Shown: positions 18,084 through 27,106, counted from the stretch's first letter. The stretch is DNA of 64,000 bases from Caulobacter sp. S45 (GCF_009765965.1 NZ_LMUL01000014.1:673807-737806); one strand, 5' to 3'. Numbers and translations: made by a program. Notes: a model not told the origin generated them from the letters alone.

Positions 18084-18806
18084 ATGAACGCCCGATCCAT
18101 CGCCCCATGGCTCAGCGCCGTTTCGTTGGCCGCCGCGGGCATGGCGATCGTCGCCACGACCTCTCCCGGCCCAGCCATGGCCGCCGACCGCGACCACCCC
18201 GCGGTGGTGGAGCTGTTCCAGAGCCAAGGCTGCTCGTCCTGCCCGCCGGCCAACGCCAACGTCATGGCCATCGCCGACCGCCCAGACGTGCTGACCCTCA
18301 GCTGGCAGGTGACCTATTGGGACGATCTCGGCTGGAAGGACACCTTCGACAGCCCCGCCTTCACCGCGCGCCAGTGGGACTATGCCCACGCCTTCCATCG
18401 CGCCCAAGTGGCGACGCCCGAAGTGGTGGTGAACGGCCGCGCCGATGTGGTCGGCAATCGACGCGACGAACTGGAAACCCTTATCCGACACGAGGATCGC
18501 GGTTTAACAGGTCCGCAGGTCAGCTTCACCAACGGGCATGTCGCCGTGAGCGCCGGGACCGGACGCGGCGAGGTGGTGCTGGTCCGTTACGACCCGAACA
18601 TCGTCCAGGTCCCGATCCAGCGGGGCGAGAACGGCGGCCGCACCCTGCCCCACCGCAACGTGGTGCGCGAGGTGGTGCGGCTGGGCGACTGGAGCGGTAC
18701 GGCGCAAACCTACGCCCTGCCCGCGCCTACGCGTGCGGGCCTGAAGACGGCGGTGCTGGTGCAGGCCGGCGTCGGCGGTCCGATCCTGGCCGCCGGCCGG
18801 GGCTGA
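18084..18806 (+). CDS. DUF1223 family secreted thioredoxin-fold protein
   Basis: A 240-residue protein with a signal peptide (cleavage near PAMA-A, residue 31) and the DUF1223 hallmark VVELFQSQGCSSCPPANAN, a CxxC site of a thioredoxin-like fold. YWDDLGWKDTF and ATPEVVVNGRADVVG are further family signatures. It is probably a periplasmic thiol or metal-handling protein; no activity is established that I know of. The ATG at 18084 has an AAGGAG site 7 bases upstream. The SigF-type promoter groups it with the neighbouring sulfite-oxidase-like genes. It converges with that operon, 9 bases apart. Confidence 0.85.
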   Translation: MNARSIAPWLSAVSLAAAGMAIVATTSPGPAMAADRDHPAVVELFQSQGCSSCPPANANVMAIADRPDVLTLSWQVTYWDDLGWKDTFDSPAFTARQWDYAHAFHRAQVATPEVVVNGRADVVGNRRDELETLIRHEDRGLTGPQVSFTNGHVAVSAGTGRGEVVLVRYDPNIVQVPIQRGENGGRTLPHRNVVREVVRLGDWSGTAQTYALPAPTRAGLKTAVLVQAGVGGPILAAGRG

Positions 18807-18815
18807 GCGCGGAGC

Positions 18816-19619
18816 CTAGATCCCCGCGTACCACTCGTATCCGCGATCTTCCCAATAGCCGCCTTTGCCACCGGAGACGCCGGCCAGGGTGTCGGTGATG
18901 CGGATACGCTGCACGTACTTGGCGTGCTTGTAGCCCAGTTGGCGCTCCACCCGCAGCCTCAGCGGCGCGCCATACGGAACACCGAGCGGGGCGCCGTTCA
19001 TATCGTAGGCGATCAGCGTCTGGGGGTGGAAGCAATCCACCAGGGCCAGACTCTCGTAATACTGGCCCGGCGACTGTTGACCGCCCTTGGCCGGCTCGCC
19101 CTCCAGGTTGTCGGCGCAATAGAAGATCGCGTACTTGGCGCCGGGCGCGACGCCAGCCGCCTTCAGGATCGGCCCCAGCGGCGCGCCGGTCCACTGGCCG
19201 ATGGCGCTCCAGCCCTCAACACAGTCGTGGCGGGTGATCTGGGTGCGGGCGGGCAGACGGCGGATCTCGTCCACCGACAGCGACAGGGGCCGCGCCACCA
19301 TGCCGTCGACCCGCAGCCGCCAGTTGGCGAACCCCTCCTCCAGGTGACGCGCATAGTCCTCGCCGCCGGGGTGCGAGGTGCCGTTGGCCTTGAAGTGGCG
19401 CGAGATGTCCGACGGCTTGAACTCCCGCGCCAGCGCGCCGCCGCCCAGCAGGAAGCGTTGGCTGGACAGCGTCCACCCCTGCGCCGCGGCCAGCACCCGC
19501 TGGAAGCTGGCGCTGCCGTTGAGATGGTCGCCTTGCAGGATTTTGTCGCAGCCGGCGAGCAGCAGGCCCGAACCGGCCGCGCCGCCGATCAGCATCCCAC
19601 GGCGTGTGATCAGGGCCAT
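18816..19619 (-). CDS. Molybdopterin-dependent oxidoreductase of the sulfite oxidase/MsrP type
   Basis: A 267-residue exported molybdenum-cofactor protein. The N-terminus MALITRRGMLIGGAAGSGLLLAGC combines a twin-arginine motif with a lipobox, so it is probably a Tat-exported lipoprotein. The molybdenum-ligating Cys lies in TRHDCVEGWSAIGQWTGAPL. GVPYGAPLRLRVERQLGYKHAKYVQRI is the family's C-terminal signature. The start shares one base with the stop of the upstream cytochrome b561 gene (TGATG), pairing them as an oxidoreductase and its membrane electron carrier, like MsrP-MsrQ though with a different cytochrome. Its substrate is unknown; oxidised methionine or sulfite are candidates. Confidence 0.88.
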   Translation of the reverse strand: MALITRRGMLIGGAAGSGLLLAGCDKILQGDHLNGSASFQRVLAAAQGWTLSSQRFLLGGGALAREFKPSDISRHFKANGTSHPGGEDYARHLEEGFANWRLRVDGMVARPLSLSVDEIRRLPARTQITRHDCVEGWSAIGQWTGAPLGPILKAAGVAPGAKYAIFYCADNLEGEPAKGGQQSPGQYYESLALVDCFHPQTLIAYDMNGAPLGVPYGAPLRLRVERQLGYKHAKYVQRIRITDTLAGVSGGKGGYWEDRGYEWYAGI

Positions 19620-20440
19620 CAACCATGCTCCCGAGGCACGCGGTAGCGACCGCTGATCATCGACCAGACCTCGTTGATCGGCCCGGCCAGCACCACCTCG
19701 ACCAGATGGACGACGATGAAGGCGATGATCGAGAAGGCGAAGGCGAAGTGCAGGGTGCGCGCCGACTGCCTCCCCCCGAACAGGTCCAGCAACCACGGCG
19801 CGAATGCATTGAAGCCCGGCGAAAGAGTGAGCCCCGTCGAGACCATGCCGATCACCAGCAGGATCAGGCCCAGATAGGCCAGCCGCTGCAACACGTTGTA
19901 TCGCTTCGCCGCCTCGCCCGTCGGGTGCTTCAGCTTCACGTGGTCGAGCACCGAGCGGGGAATGGATTTGAGATCGCCGAGCGTCGGCCAGAGGTCGCGC
20001 TGGACGTGGCGGATCGACAGGCTCCAGAGCAGGTAGACCAACCCATTGGCCGCCAGCACCCAAGCGAAGAAGAAGTGCCAGTGCCGCGCGTCGGCCAGGT
20101 CGACGAAGCTGGGGATGGTGATCCACGATGGCCACGCCCGCCCGATCCACTGACCGTGCATCCTGGACCAGCCCAGCCAGCCCGTGGTGTCGAAGTGAAC
20201 TGACCCAATGGTTGTCACCCCCCGGATTCCGTGTGCGGTGTTCATCGCATGGATGGCGACGACGGGCCGGTCGGCGGAATTTCCGGCTTGGCCCCAGTAA
20301 AGCTGGGGGTGGGCGTTGAAGATGTTCAGGCCCGTGCCGATGAGGACGAAGATGGTCAACGCGTTGACCCAATGGGTCAGCCGCACCAGGAAAGTGTGCC
20401 GATAGATCACCTCGTTGGGGCTCGACCCGTTCCGCGCCAT
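19619..20440 (-). CDS. Cytochrome b561-family membrane protein
   Basis: A 273-residue membrane protein with about five hydrophobic segments. The heme-ligand histidines are plausible in RLTHWVNALTIFVLIGTG, HAMNTAHG, ADARHWHFFFAW and TLHFAFAFSIIAFIVVHLVEV. It would pass electrons between quinones and the sulfite-oxidase-like protein encoded next. The ATG at 20440 is used; the frame is open upstream, but a perfect SigF-type promoter at 20561-20586 would start transcription near 20554, which rules out the farthest start. Confidence 0.88.
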   Translation of the reverse strand: MARNGSSPNEVIYRHTFLVRLTHWVNALTIFVLIGTGLNIFNAHPQLYWGQAGNSADRPVVAIHAMNTAHGIRGVTTIGSVHFDTTGWLGWSRMHGQWIGRAWPSWITIPSFVDLADARHWHFFFAWVLAANGLVYLLWSLSIRHVQRDLWPTLGDLKSIPRSVLDHVKLKHPTGEAAKRYNVLQRLAYLGLILLVIGMVSTGLTLSPGFNAFAPWLLDLFGGRQSARTLHFAFAFSIIAFIVVHLVEVVLAGPINEVWSMISGRYRVPREHG

Positions 20441-20560
20441 GTCCACGTCCGTCCACTTGGAGCCGCATCGCGGCCTAGACCTGAAGGATGCGCGCAACCC
20501 GCGTTCGAAGCGCCGAAAAATGCGCATCCAACACAGTTGCGCCCTCTGTTTTGATCCAGG

Positions 20561-20586
20561 TTCGACCAGACGGACCAAAAGGTTAC
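20561..20586 (-). promoter_or_regulatory. SigF-type ECF promoter for cytochrome b561 and sulfite-oxidase-like genes
   Basis: On the minus strand GTAACC (20586-20581), exactly 16 bases, CGAA (20564-20561). It matches the consensus reported for the Caulobacter sigma-F regulon. It points at the cytochrome gene about 120 bases downstream. Confidence 0.7.
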
Positions 20587-20696
20587 AATCTTCTCGCCCG
20601 CCGCCTGTAGACGTTAATGCTGGCTGTAAGCGCTATGCATCAGAACTACACAACGAGGTTCCTAGCAGCAGCGAGAAATTCTCCTTGCCCAGACCC

Positions 20697-20722
20697 GTAA
20701 CCCGCGCGGCCAATCCCGCGAA
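20697..20722 (+). promoter_or_regulatory. SigF-type ECF promoter for nrsF
   Basis: GTAACC (20697-20702), exactly 16 bases, CGAA (20719-20722). It is divergent from the site at 20561-20586 and directed at nrsF, whose start is about 178 bases downstream. The transcript leader contains a short frame (GTG at 20802 to TGA at 20901-20903) overlapping the nrsF ATG as ATGA; whether it is translated is unknown. Confidence 0.7.
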
Positions 20723-20899
20723 CGTCCTTTGAGATTTGACGAAGGCGTCGCCCAACCCAATCTTGCGAGAATGCGACGCGATCCAGCGAAATGGAACCCA
20801 GGTGAATAAAACCCAAGTCGAGATCCACGGCGAGGCGGCGGCGAGCAGCCGTTCGCCCTGCGTGGCCGCCTGGGTCGAGACCTGGCCGGTGGACACGCG

Positions 20900-21538
20900 A
20901 TGAGCGAGCCGCTTATCCGCCGCCTTTCCGCGGACCTGCGCCCCGTGTCGCGCACGGCCGTCGTGCGTCGGCTGGCCCTGGGCGTCGGGGCGGGCGCTGT
21001 GGTCTCGCTGGCGCTGATCGCCGCCACGCTCGGCCTGCGCCCCGACATGATGCACGCGGCGGGGGGAGCCATGTTCTGGATCAAGCTCGCCTACACCCTC
21101 GCCGTCGCCGTCGTGGCGATCTGGACCTGCGAGCGCCTCGGCCGACCGGCGGAGGATGGATCGCGACGTCCGCTATGGCTGGCCGTCCCGGTGCTCGCCG
21201 TGGGCACGCTGGCGGCGTGGCAGTTGCTGCGGGCGCCCGAGCCGATGCGCATGCACATGGTGATGGGCGGCTCGGCCGAGGTCTGCCCCTGGCTGATCTT
21301 GGCCTCTTCGCTGGCGCCGCTGATCGGACTGGTGTGGGCGGTGCGGGGCCTTGCACCCACGCGGCTGCGCCTCACCGGACTGATGGCGGGCCTGGCCGCC
21401 GGCGGGGCGGGGGCGACCGCCTACGCCCTGCACTGCGACGAGAGCGCAGCGCCGTTCCTGGCCATCTGGTACACCCTGGGCGTCGTCGCTGCCGGCGCTC
21501 TGGGCGGCCTGCTGGGACCGCGCGTCCTGCGCTGGTGA
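20900..21538 (+). CDS. nrsF: NrsF/DUF1109 family membrane anti-sigma factor
   Basis: A 212-residue protein with a short cytoplasmic N-terminus (SEPLIRRLSADLRPV) and six hydrophobic segments, the layout of NrsF, which holds sigma-F at the membrane in Caulobacter and releases it under heavy-metal stress. The two conserved cysteines are present, in AEVCPWLIL and ALHCDESAAPFLAIWYTLG. The sigma factor gene that normally lies just upstream is absent: there is too little room after the promoter at 20697. The gene itself sits behind a SigF-type promoter, suggesting feedback control. Confidence 0.85.
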   Translation: MSEPLIRRLSADLRPVSRTAVVRRLALGVGAGAVVSLALIAATLGLRPDMMHAAGGAMFWIKLAYTLAVAVVAIWTCERLGRPAEDGSRRPLWLAVPVLAVGTLAAWQLLRAPEPMRMHMVMGGSAEVCPWLILASSLAPLIGLVWAVRGLAPTRLRLTGLMAGLAAGGAGATAYALHCDESAAPFLAIWYTLGVVAAGALGGLLGPRVLRW

Positions 21539-21555
21539 ACTTCCTAAACCCCCGG

Positions 21556-21574
21556 CGAGGGTGATCAGCCCTCG
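21556..21574. terminator. Hairpin between convergent nrsF and GntR genes
   Basis: CGAGGG, loop TGATCAG, CCCTCG. A perfect six-pair stem lying across the end of the GntR gene, 18 bases after nrsF. There is no clear U run on either side, so its role as a terminator is tentative. Confidence 0.35.
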
Positions 21575-22296
21575 GCCTTGGCCTCCAGGGCCACGGTGAT
21601 GCGGATTTCGCGCGCCTGACGCAGGTGTTCCTGGGTCGCCGACTCCGCCAGCCTGGGCTGCCGCGTGCGAAGGGCCTCCCAGATCAGCCACCGCTCCTTG
21701 ATCGATTGCTCGAGCCGGCCGGGATAACGGATGTTGCCGCGCATGGTCTGGCCCTGGGACGCGCGCGCGGCGTGGATCATGCGATAGAGCCGGTCGCTGT
21801 TGGCGGCGAGGAAGATGACGTCGTCGAACGCATTGCTCAGGCGGATGGTCGACTCGCTGTCGCCGCTGTCGAAGGCCGCCTGAATCTGCTTCATCGTCGC
21901 CTCCAGCCGGAGGAGATCGGTGTCGAGCGCACGTTCGGCCGCCAGACGCGCGGCCAATCCCTCGAGCACCTCACGGATCAGATAGGCGTCCAGGATTTCG
22001 TTCAGGGTAGGATTGCTAACGGTCAGGCCCCGACCGGGCAACTCCACCACCAGGCCATCGGCTTCCAGCTTCCGCAAGGCTTCGCGCACCGGGGTGCGGC
22101 TGACGCCATAGCGGGTGGCCAGCTCGGTCTCGCGCATCCGCGCACCCGCGGGCAACTCGCCGCTGCTGATGGCGTGGCGCACGGCCAGGTAAAGCCCGTC
22201 GGCATATGAACCGCTAGCCGGGAACGGCGGCGGCGTCGGCGCGAGCGCATCACCCGATCCGGGCGCGGCTTTCGCGGGAGAAGACTGCTCGCTCAT
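21565..22296 (-). CDS. GntR-family transcriptional regulator, FCD (FadR/VanR) subfamily
   Basis: A 243-residue regulator with an N-terminal winged helix (about residues 30-100: YLAVRHAISSGELPAGARMRETELATRYGVSRTPVREALRKLEADGLV) and a C-terminal FCD ligand-binding helical bundle (IREVLEGLAARLAAERA onwards). FCD regulators bind organic acids with a metal and usually repress catabolic genes. The ATG at 22296 (MSEQSSP) is chosen over an upstream ATG because a candidate operator (22302-22319) would otherwise lie inside the gene. It most likely controls the TonB receptor/MFS/HyuAB cluster to its right. Confidence 0.92.
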   Translation of the reverse strand: MSEQSSPAKAAPGSGDALAPTPPPFPASGSYADGLYLAVRHAISSGELPAGARMRETELATRYGVSRTPVREALRKLEADGLVVELPGRGLTVSNPTLNEILDAYLIREVLEGLAARLAAERALDTDLLRLEATMKQIQAAFDSGDSESTIRLSNAFDDVIFLAANSDRLYRMIHAARASQGQTMRGNIRYPGRLEQSIKERWLIWEALRTRQPRLAESATQEHLRQAREIRITVALEAKAEG

Positions 22297-22301
22297 GACG
22301 T

Positions 22302-22319
22302 TGCATCCATCTGCATCCA
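22302..22319. promoter_or_regulatory. Candidate GntR operator, site 1
   Basis: TGCATCCATCTGCATCCA, 5 bases from the GntR start codon. It matches site 2 at 13 of 18 positions (shared pattern TGYATMCATCYGCATMCR) and suggests autoregulation. Confidence 0.45.
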
Positions 22320-22435
22320 ACCGGCCTAACACAGCCGGGGGCCTTGTGCGAGGTCGCCTCCTCCGTGTCGCCGTTTATGCCCTGTCGCGGCGCTTATCCG
22401 ATCACATCAAAGCCGATTGACGCCTCGCGCACATT

Positions 22436-22453
22436 TGTATACATCCGCATACG
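22436..22453. promoter_or_regulatory. Candidate GntR operator, site 2
   Basis: TGTATACATCCGCATACG in the 395-base gap between the regulator and the TonB receptor gene. It contains the TGTATACA core common in operators of FCD-type GntR regulators. The rest of this gap is less GC-rich than its surroundings and holds no gene I can support. Confidence 0.5.
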
Positions 22454-22691
22454 AGGCATTTCAGAAGAACATGTTTGCTGCGCCTCTTCAGTTCGATGCG
22501 TACGAACACGACAGTCCACAAGCTTCTTGGGCAGGACCCAGGCCAAACCCTGAATATAGGACAGTAACCCGCACGACCAAATACACCGAGCCATCACAGA
22601 AAATGGCCCGGCAATACTATTGAAAACCAGAACGAGCCGTCGCGAACTGCCCAGTACGCGATAAAAAAGCACGTCGGGGAGGAAATATTCA

Positions 22692-25649
22692 ATGGATTCA
22701 ACTGCGACCGCACAGCGGTTTCGTAGAGGCAAACTGGCGAGCGTCAGCGTGGTGGCGCTGTGCACGATGGCCAGCCTCGCCATAGTCGAAAATGCCCATG
22801 GGCAAACCCCGGCTACGACGACGCCAACCGTCCCGGCGAGCGGCCCGGCGGCTCCGGTCGTCACCGCGCCCCCCGCGACCTCCACTCCCACATCTCAGGC
22901 AGGCGGTGGAAACGCGATCGCCACCTCTCCAACGCCTGCCGCGAGCGCGCCTGTCGGCACGATTGTGGTCACGGGCTCCCGACTGGCCACCGGCTTCACC
23001 TCGCCGACGCCCGTCTCGACCCTGACCGCCCAACGCGCCGAACAACTCCAGGTGACCAACGCCGGGGACCTGTTGGCCGAGGTGCCGGCCTTCCGCGCCT
23101 CCGCGTCGCCGACCACGACAGGCCTTGGCACCTCCAGCATCGGTTCGCGTTTCGCCGACCTGCGGGGGCTTGGCGCCTCCCACACCCTGGTGCTGGTGGA
23201 TGGAGAACGCTTTATCCCGAGCACCACCGGCGGAACGGTGGATCTGAACAACATCCCCACCCTGCTGATCCAACGCACCGAGGTGGTGACGGGCGGCGCG
23301 TCGGCCGCCTATGGTTCGGGCGCGGTCGCTGGGGTGATCAACTTCATCCTGGACACCAAGCTGGATGGCCTCAAAGCCATGGCCCAGTACGGCCAGTCCG
23401 AATACGGCGACGCGGACGACCTGCTCGCCAGCATCGCAGGCGGAACAGGCTTCGCCCAGGGACGCGGGCACATCGTCGGCGCGTTCGAGATCGAGGACTC
23501 CGGCGGGGTCGGCGACTGCTACAACCGCCCTTGGTGCGCCAAGGAAAACCAGGTCGTCACCAATTCTACCCCCGGGGTCAACGGCCTGCCGGCCCAAATC
23601 CTGACCAACAACATCCACACCTCGACCCAGACCCCAGGCGGCCTGATCACATCCGGTCCTTTGAAAGGCACCACGTTCGGGGCGAACGGGAACACCAGCA
23701 CCCCATTCACCTTCGGCCAACTGCCCAGCAGCCTGTACATGATCGGCGGCACGGGCGCGGGTCAGAACGCCTATCTTACCGGCGTCGACATCAAGACGCC
23801 GGTGACCCGCTACACCGGCTTCACTCATGCGAGCTACGACTTCAACGACTCGATCCAGGGCTTCCTCGAAGGCTCCTATGGCTACGTCAACGGACGCAAC
23901 ACCGGCGGCTATTACCGCAGCCCTGGCAACCTGACGATCAATGCATCGAACCCGTATCTTCCCGCGACCGTACGCCAGCAACTGGCCGCGGCCGGGGCCA
24001 CGTCCTTCGGCTACGGTCGCGAGTGGACGGATCTCGGCCTAGTTACTGGCGACGACACCACCAAGACCTACCGAGTGGTCGCCGGCCTCAGCGGAAATTT
24101 CTTTGGCAATTGGAAGTGGGACGGCTACTACCAGTACGGACACGTCGACTATTCCCAGATCATCGGCAACGACCCGATCGTCAACAACTTCAAGAACGCG
24201 GTGAACTCCACGGTCGGGCCGAATGGCCAGATCGAGTGCGCCATCAACGTCACCAACCCGAACAGCGGCTGCTCGCCGCTCAACCCGTTCGGCCAAGGCA
24301 CGGTGTCGGCGGCCGCCAAGGCCTACGCCTACGGGACATCGATCCAGAACATCAGCCAGGATCAGCACGTCATCGCGGCCAACGTCCACGGCGACCTGTT
24401 CCAGTTGCCGGCCGGACCCGTCTCGGTGGCCATGGGGCTCGAGCATCGCGAGGAGTTCGCCTCGGGCTCGGCGGATGCGCTTAGTCAGCAAACGGCCTTC
24501 TATGCGGGCAACGGTGGGAACTTCAACGGCTCGATCAAGGTCACCGAAGGTTATTTCGAAACCGAGATTCCGGTGCTGAAGAACCTGCCCCTGGTCAAAT
24601 CGCTGTCCATCAACGGCGCGGTGCGCGAGAGCGACTACAGCCTCAGCGGCCTGATTACCTCGTGGAAGGCGGGCCTGGTCTACGAGGTGAACGACTGGGT
24701 CATGCTCCGCGCCACCCGATCGCGCGACATCCGGGCCCCGAACCTGAACGAGCTCTACGGGCCGGCCTCGCTATCGACCACCACCATCAACGACACGGTC
24801 CACCACTCCCAGGTGGTGGCCAACATCATCACCTCGGGCAACGCCAATTTGACCCCTGAACTGGGCGACACCTTCACCGCGGGGTTCGTGTTCACCCCAC
24901 GCTGGGGATGGCTCCGAGGCTTCAAGCTGTCCGCCGACTACTTCGATATCACCCTGAACAACGCCATCAGCTCTCTGACGGCCCAAAACATCGTTTCCGA
25001 ATGCAACCTGGGCAACCAGACCTATTGCCCGTTCGTGATCCGCAATACGGCCGGGACGATCACCCAGGTCAACACGCCCTCGCTCAACCTAGCCCAGCTC
25101 AAGACCAACGGGGTCGATATCGAAGCGCAGTACGCCCTGCCCTTGGAACGGGTCTATTCGGCGCTGCCGGGCGTGATGAGCTTCGGCGTGCTGGCGACAT
25201 ACGTGGCCCACCTAAAGACGATAACGGCCACCGGCTCGCTGGACATCGCCGACGAGACGGGCTGTTCGCCGACCTCGGCGTTGCTGTGCGTGCCCGACTG
25301 GACCCTGGACCAGACCATTAACTATACAGTGAACCGGCTCTCGATCACAGCTCACGGGCACTACATCGACGGCGGTTACTACGACACCACCCTGGTCGGC
25401 CCGCAGGACCCCGGCTACAGTCCCTTCCTGTCCAACAGCATCAACACCAACCGGATCGGATCGGCCTTCTACCTTGACCTGTTGACGTCCTATGATCTGA
25501 TCCGAACGGACTCCACCGACATGCAGTTCTACGCCGGCGTGACCAACCTGACCGACAAGAACCCCCCGCTGAGCCCCGGCCGCAGCAACAACGTGTTCTT
25601 CGATCCGGTCGGCCGCTCCTACAAGTTCGGTATCCGGGTGAAGCTCTAA
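22692..25649 (+). CDS. TonB-dependent receptor (large, cluster-associated)
   Basis: A 985-residue outer-membrane receptor. It has a signal peptide (ending near AHGQ, about residue 38), a Pro/Thr/Ala-rich linker to about residue 90, a plug domain (GTIVVTGSRLATGF, SFRADLRGLGASHTLVLVDGERF-like region, then VVTGGASAAYGSGAVAGVINFI), and a beta-barrel ending in GRSYKFGIRVKL with a hydrophobic C-terminus. It belongs to the large Caulobacteraceae type that imports organic molecules rather than typical siderophores. A GAGGAA site precedes the ATG. The MFS carrier gene follows after 41 bases; together they would move the cluster's substrate across both membranes. Confidence 0.93.
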   Translation: MDSTATAQRFRRGKLASVSVVALCTMASLAIVENAHGQTPATTTPTVPASGPAAPVVTAPPATSTPTSQAGGGNAIATSPTPAASAPVGTIVVTGSRLATGFTSPTPVSTLTAQRAEQLQVTNAGDLLAEVPAFRASASPTTTGLGTSSIGSRFADLRGLGASHTLVLVDGERFIPSTTGGTVDLNNIPTLLIQRTEVVTGGASAAYGSGAVAGVINFILDTKLDGLKAMAQYGQSEYGDADDLLASIAGGTGFAQGRGHIVGAFEIEDSGGVGDCYNRPWCAKENQVVTNSTPGVNGLPAQILTNNIHTSTQTPGGLITSGPLKGTTFGANGNTSTPFTFGQLPSSLYMIGGTGAGQNAYLTGVDIKTPVTRYTGFTHASYDFNDSIQGFLEGSYGYVNGRNTGGYYRSPGNLTINASNPYLPATVRQQLAAAGATSFGYGREWTDLGLVTGDDTTKTYRVVAGLSGNFFGNWKWDGYYQYGHVDYSQIIGNDPIVNNFKNAVNSTVGPNGQIECAINVTNPNSGCSPLNPFGQGTVSAAAKAYAYGTSIQNISQDQHVIAANVHGDLFQLPAGPVSVAMGLEHREEFASGSADALSQQTAFYAGNGGNFNGSIKVTEGYFETEIPVLKNLPLVKSLSINGAVRESDYSLSGLITSWKAGLVYEVNDWVMLRATRSRDIRAPNLNELYGPASLSTTTINDTVHHSQVVANIITSGNANLTPELGDTFTAGFVFTPRWGWLRGFKLSADYFDITLNNAISSLTAQNIVSECNLGNQTYCPFVIRNTAGTITQVNTPSLNLAQLKTNGVDIEAQYALPLERVYSALPGVMSFGVLATYVAHLKTITATGSLDIADETGCSPTSALLCVPDWTLDQTINYTVNRLSITAHGHYIDGGYYDTTLVGPQDPGYSPFLSNSINTNRIGSAFYLDLLTSYDLIRTDSTDMQFYAGVTNLTDKNPPLSPGRSNNVFFDPVGRSYKFGIRVKL

Positions 25650-25690
25650 GCTCCATCCGGCAAAACAAAAACGTCCTGGGAGGGACGCAG

Positions 25691-27094
25691 ATGCCCGGTG
25701 ACCGCGTATTCGACGTCGATCAGTTCCTCGACACCCGCAAGCTCAACGCCACGCACGTCAAGATCATCGCCCTGCTGGTGCTGACGATGCTGATCGACGG
25801 GTACGACATCTTCGTCACCGGCTACGTCCTACCGGTGCTGGCCAAGGGCCTGCACGTCAAACCCCACGCCTTCACCAGCGTCTTCGTGCTCCAGCAGTTC
25901 GGCCTGCTGGTCGGGACGATCTTCATGGGCCCGCTGGCGGATCGCTTCGGGCGGAAGACCACCCTGCTGTTCTCCATCGCCTGCTTTTCCGTGTGCAGCC
26001 TGCTGACGACCCAGGTGCATACGGTGACCCAGTTCACGGTCATCCGCGTGATCTCCAGCGTCTTCTTCAGCGGCGTGATCCCCAACGCCATCGCCCTGGC
26101 CTCGGAAATGGCCCCCAAGAAGATGCGGGCGGCGGCGGTGTCGATCACCTTCTGCGGCTATACGGGCGGAAGTTTCATCGGCTCGTTCGTCCAGGCCTTC
26201 ATCCTCGACCCGTTCGGATGGCAGGGCGCGTTCTGGATCGGCGGCCTGCTGCCGATCGCGATCTTCGCCGTGCTGCTGTGGCAGTTGCCGGAATCGGTCC
26301 GCTTCCGCGCGCGGCGCAATCCCAACGATCCCCGCATCGCCAAGGTCCTGCGCCAGCTCGATCCCACCGTCCGGCTAGACGGGAGCGAAACCTTCCTGGT
26401 GCACGAACCCGCACGGATGCAGGGCCGCGCGCCGGCCGCCGCCCTGTTCCAGGGCCGCTTCCTGATCCTGACCGCCCTGCTGTGGGTCGCCTACGCCATG
26501 GGCTTTCTGGTCAGCCACCTGCTGGGATCGTGGAACACCACGGTGCTGAACACCGTGGCCGGCATCCCGATGAAGAACCTGTCGGTGGTGATCGCCGGCA
26601 GCGCCCTGGCCGGCGTGGTCGGCACGGCCGTCAGCGGGCTGTTCATGGATAGGTTCGGGCCGATCCGCGCGCTTCCCGCGTTCTTCGTCGGCAACGCCAT
26701 AGCGCTGGCGGTGCTCAGCCTGTCGGACGTGCATTCGCCGGTGATGACCTTCCTGTTCATGGCGGTGGGCTTCTTCAACGCGGCGAGCCTGGGCGGCATC
26801 AATGCGCTGGCGGCCATCACCTATCCCTCCAGCATCCGAGGCACCGGGGTGGCCTGGGCGGCGGGCGCGGGACGGGCCGGAGCCATGTTCGGCCCGATGT
26901 TCGGCGGCTTCATGCTCGGCCACCACTTCGGCATCACCCCGATCTATCTCACCACCGCCGTCCCCGCCCTGATCGCCGCGGGCTGCCTGATCGCGATGTC
27001 GCGCGTGCGCGCGCCGACCTCCGACCTGCCGGTTGAAGAGGTGGTCGGCCAGACCACGAGCGCTTCGTTGATGCCCGATCGGCCCGCAGCCTAG
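25691..27094 (+). CDS. MFS transporter, aromatic acid:H+ symporter (AAHS) type
   Basis: A 467-residue protein with twelve membrane segments. Helix 1 has LTMLIDGYDIFVTGYVLP (the AAHS DGxD motif), loop 2-3 has GPLADRFGRK (MFS signature), and the second half has AVSGLFMDRFGP. Such carriers bring in aromatic and heteroaromatic acids by proton symport. It follows the TonB receptor in the same direction and converges with the hydrolase operon, with only 12 bases between the genes. The context suggests it imports the cluster's substrate through the inner membrane. Confidence 0.92.
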   Translation: MPGDRVFDVDQFLDTRKLNATHVKIIALLVLTMLIDGYDIFVTGYVLPVLAKGLHVKPHAFTSVFVLQQFGLLVGTIFMGPLADRFGRKTTLLFSIACFSVCSLLTTQVHTVTQFTVIRVISSVFFSGVIPNAIALASEMAPKKMRAAAVSITFCGYTGGSFIGSFVQAFILDPFGWQGAFWIGGLLPIAIFAVLLWQLPESVRFRARRNPNDPRIAKVLRQLDPTVRLDGSETFLVHEPARMQGRAPAAALFQGRFLILTALLWVAYAMGFLVSHLLGSWNTTVLNTVAGIPMKNLSVVIAGSALAGVVGTAVSGLFMDRFGPIRALPAFFVGNAIALAVLSLSDVHSPVMTFLFMAVGFFNAASLGGINALAAITYPSSIRGTGVAWAAGAGRAGAMFGPMFGGFMLGHHFGITPIYLTTAVPALIAAGCLIAMSRVRAPTSDLPVEEVVGQTTSASLMPDRPAA

Positions 27095-27106
27095 CCACAC
27101 GCGCGG

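Noticed and set aside
22565..22590. GTAACC upstream of the TonB receptor as a fourth SigF-type promoter
   Set aside because: At the 16-base spacing the downstream element is CCGA, not CGAA, so the match fails.
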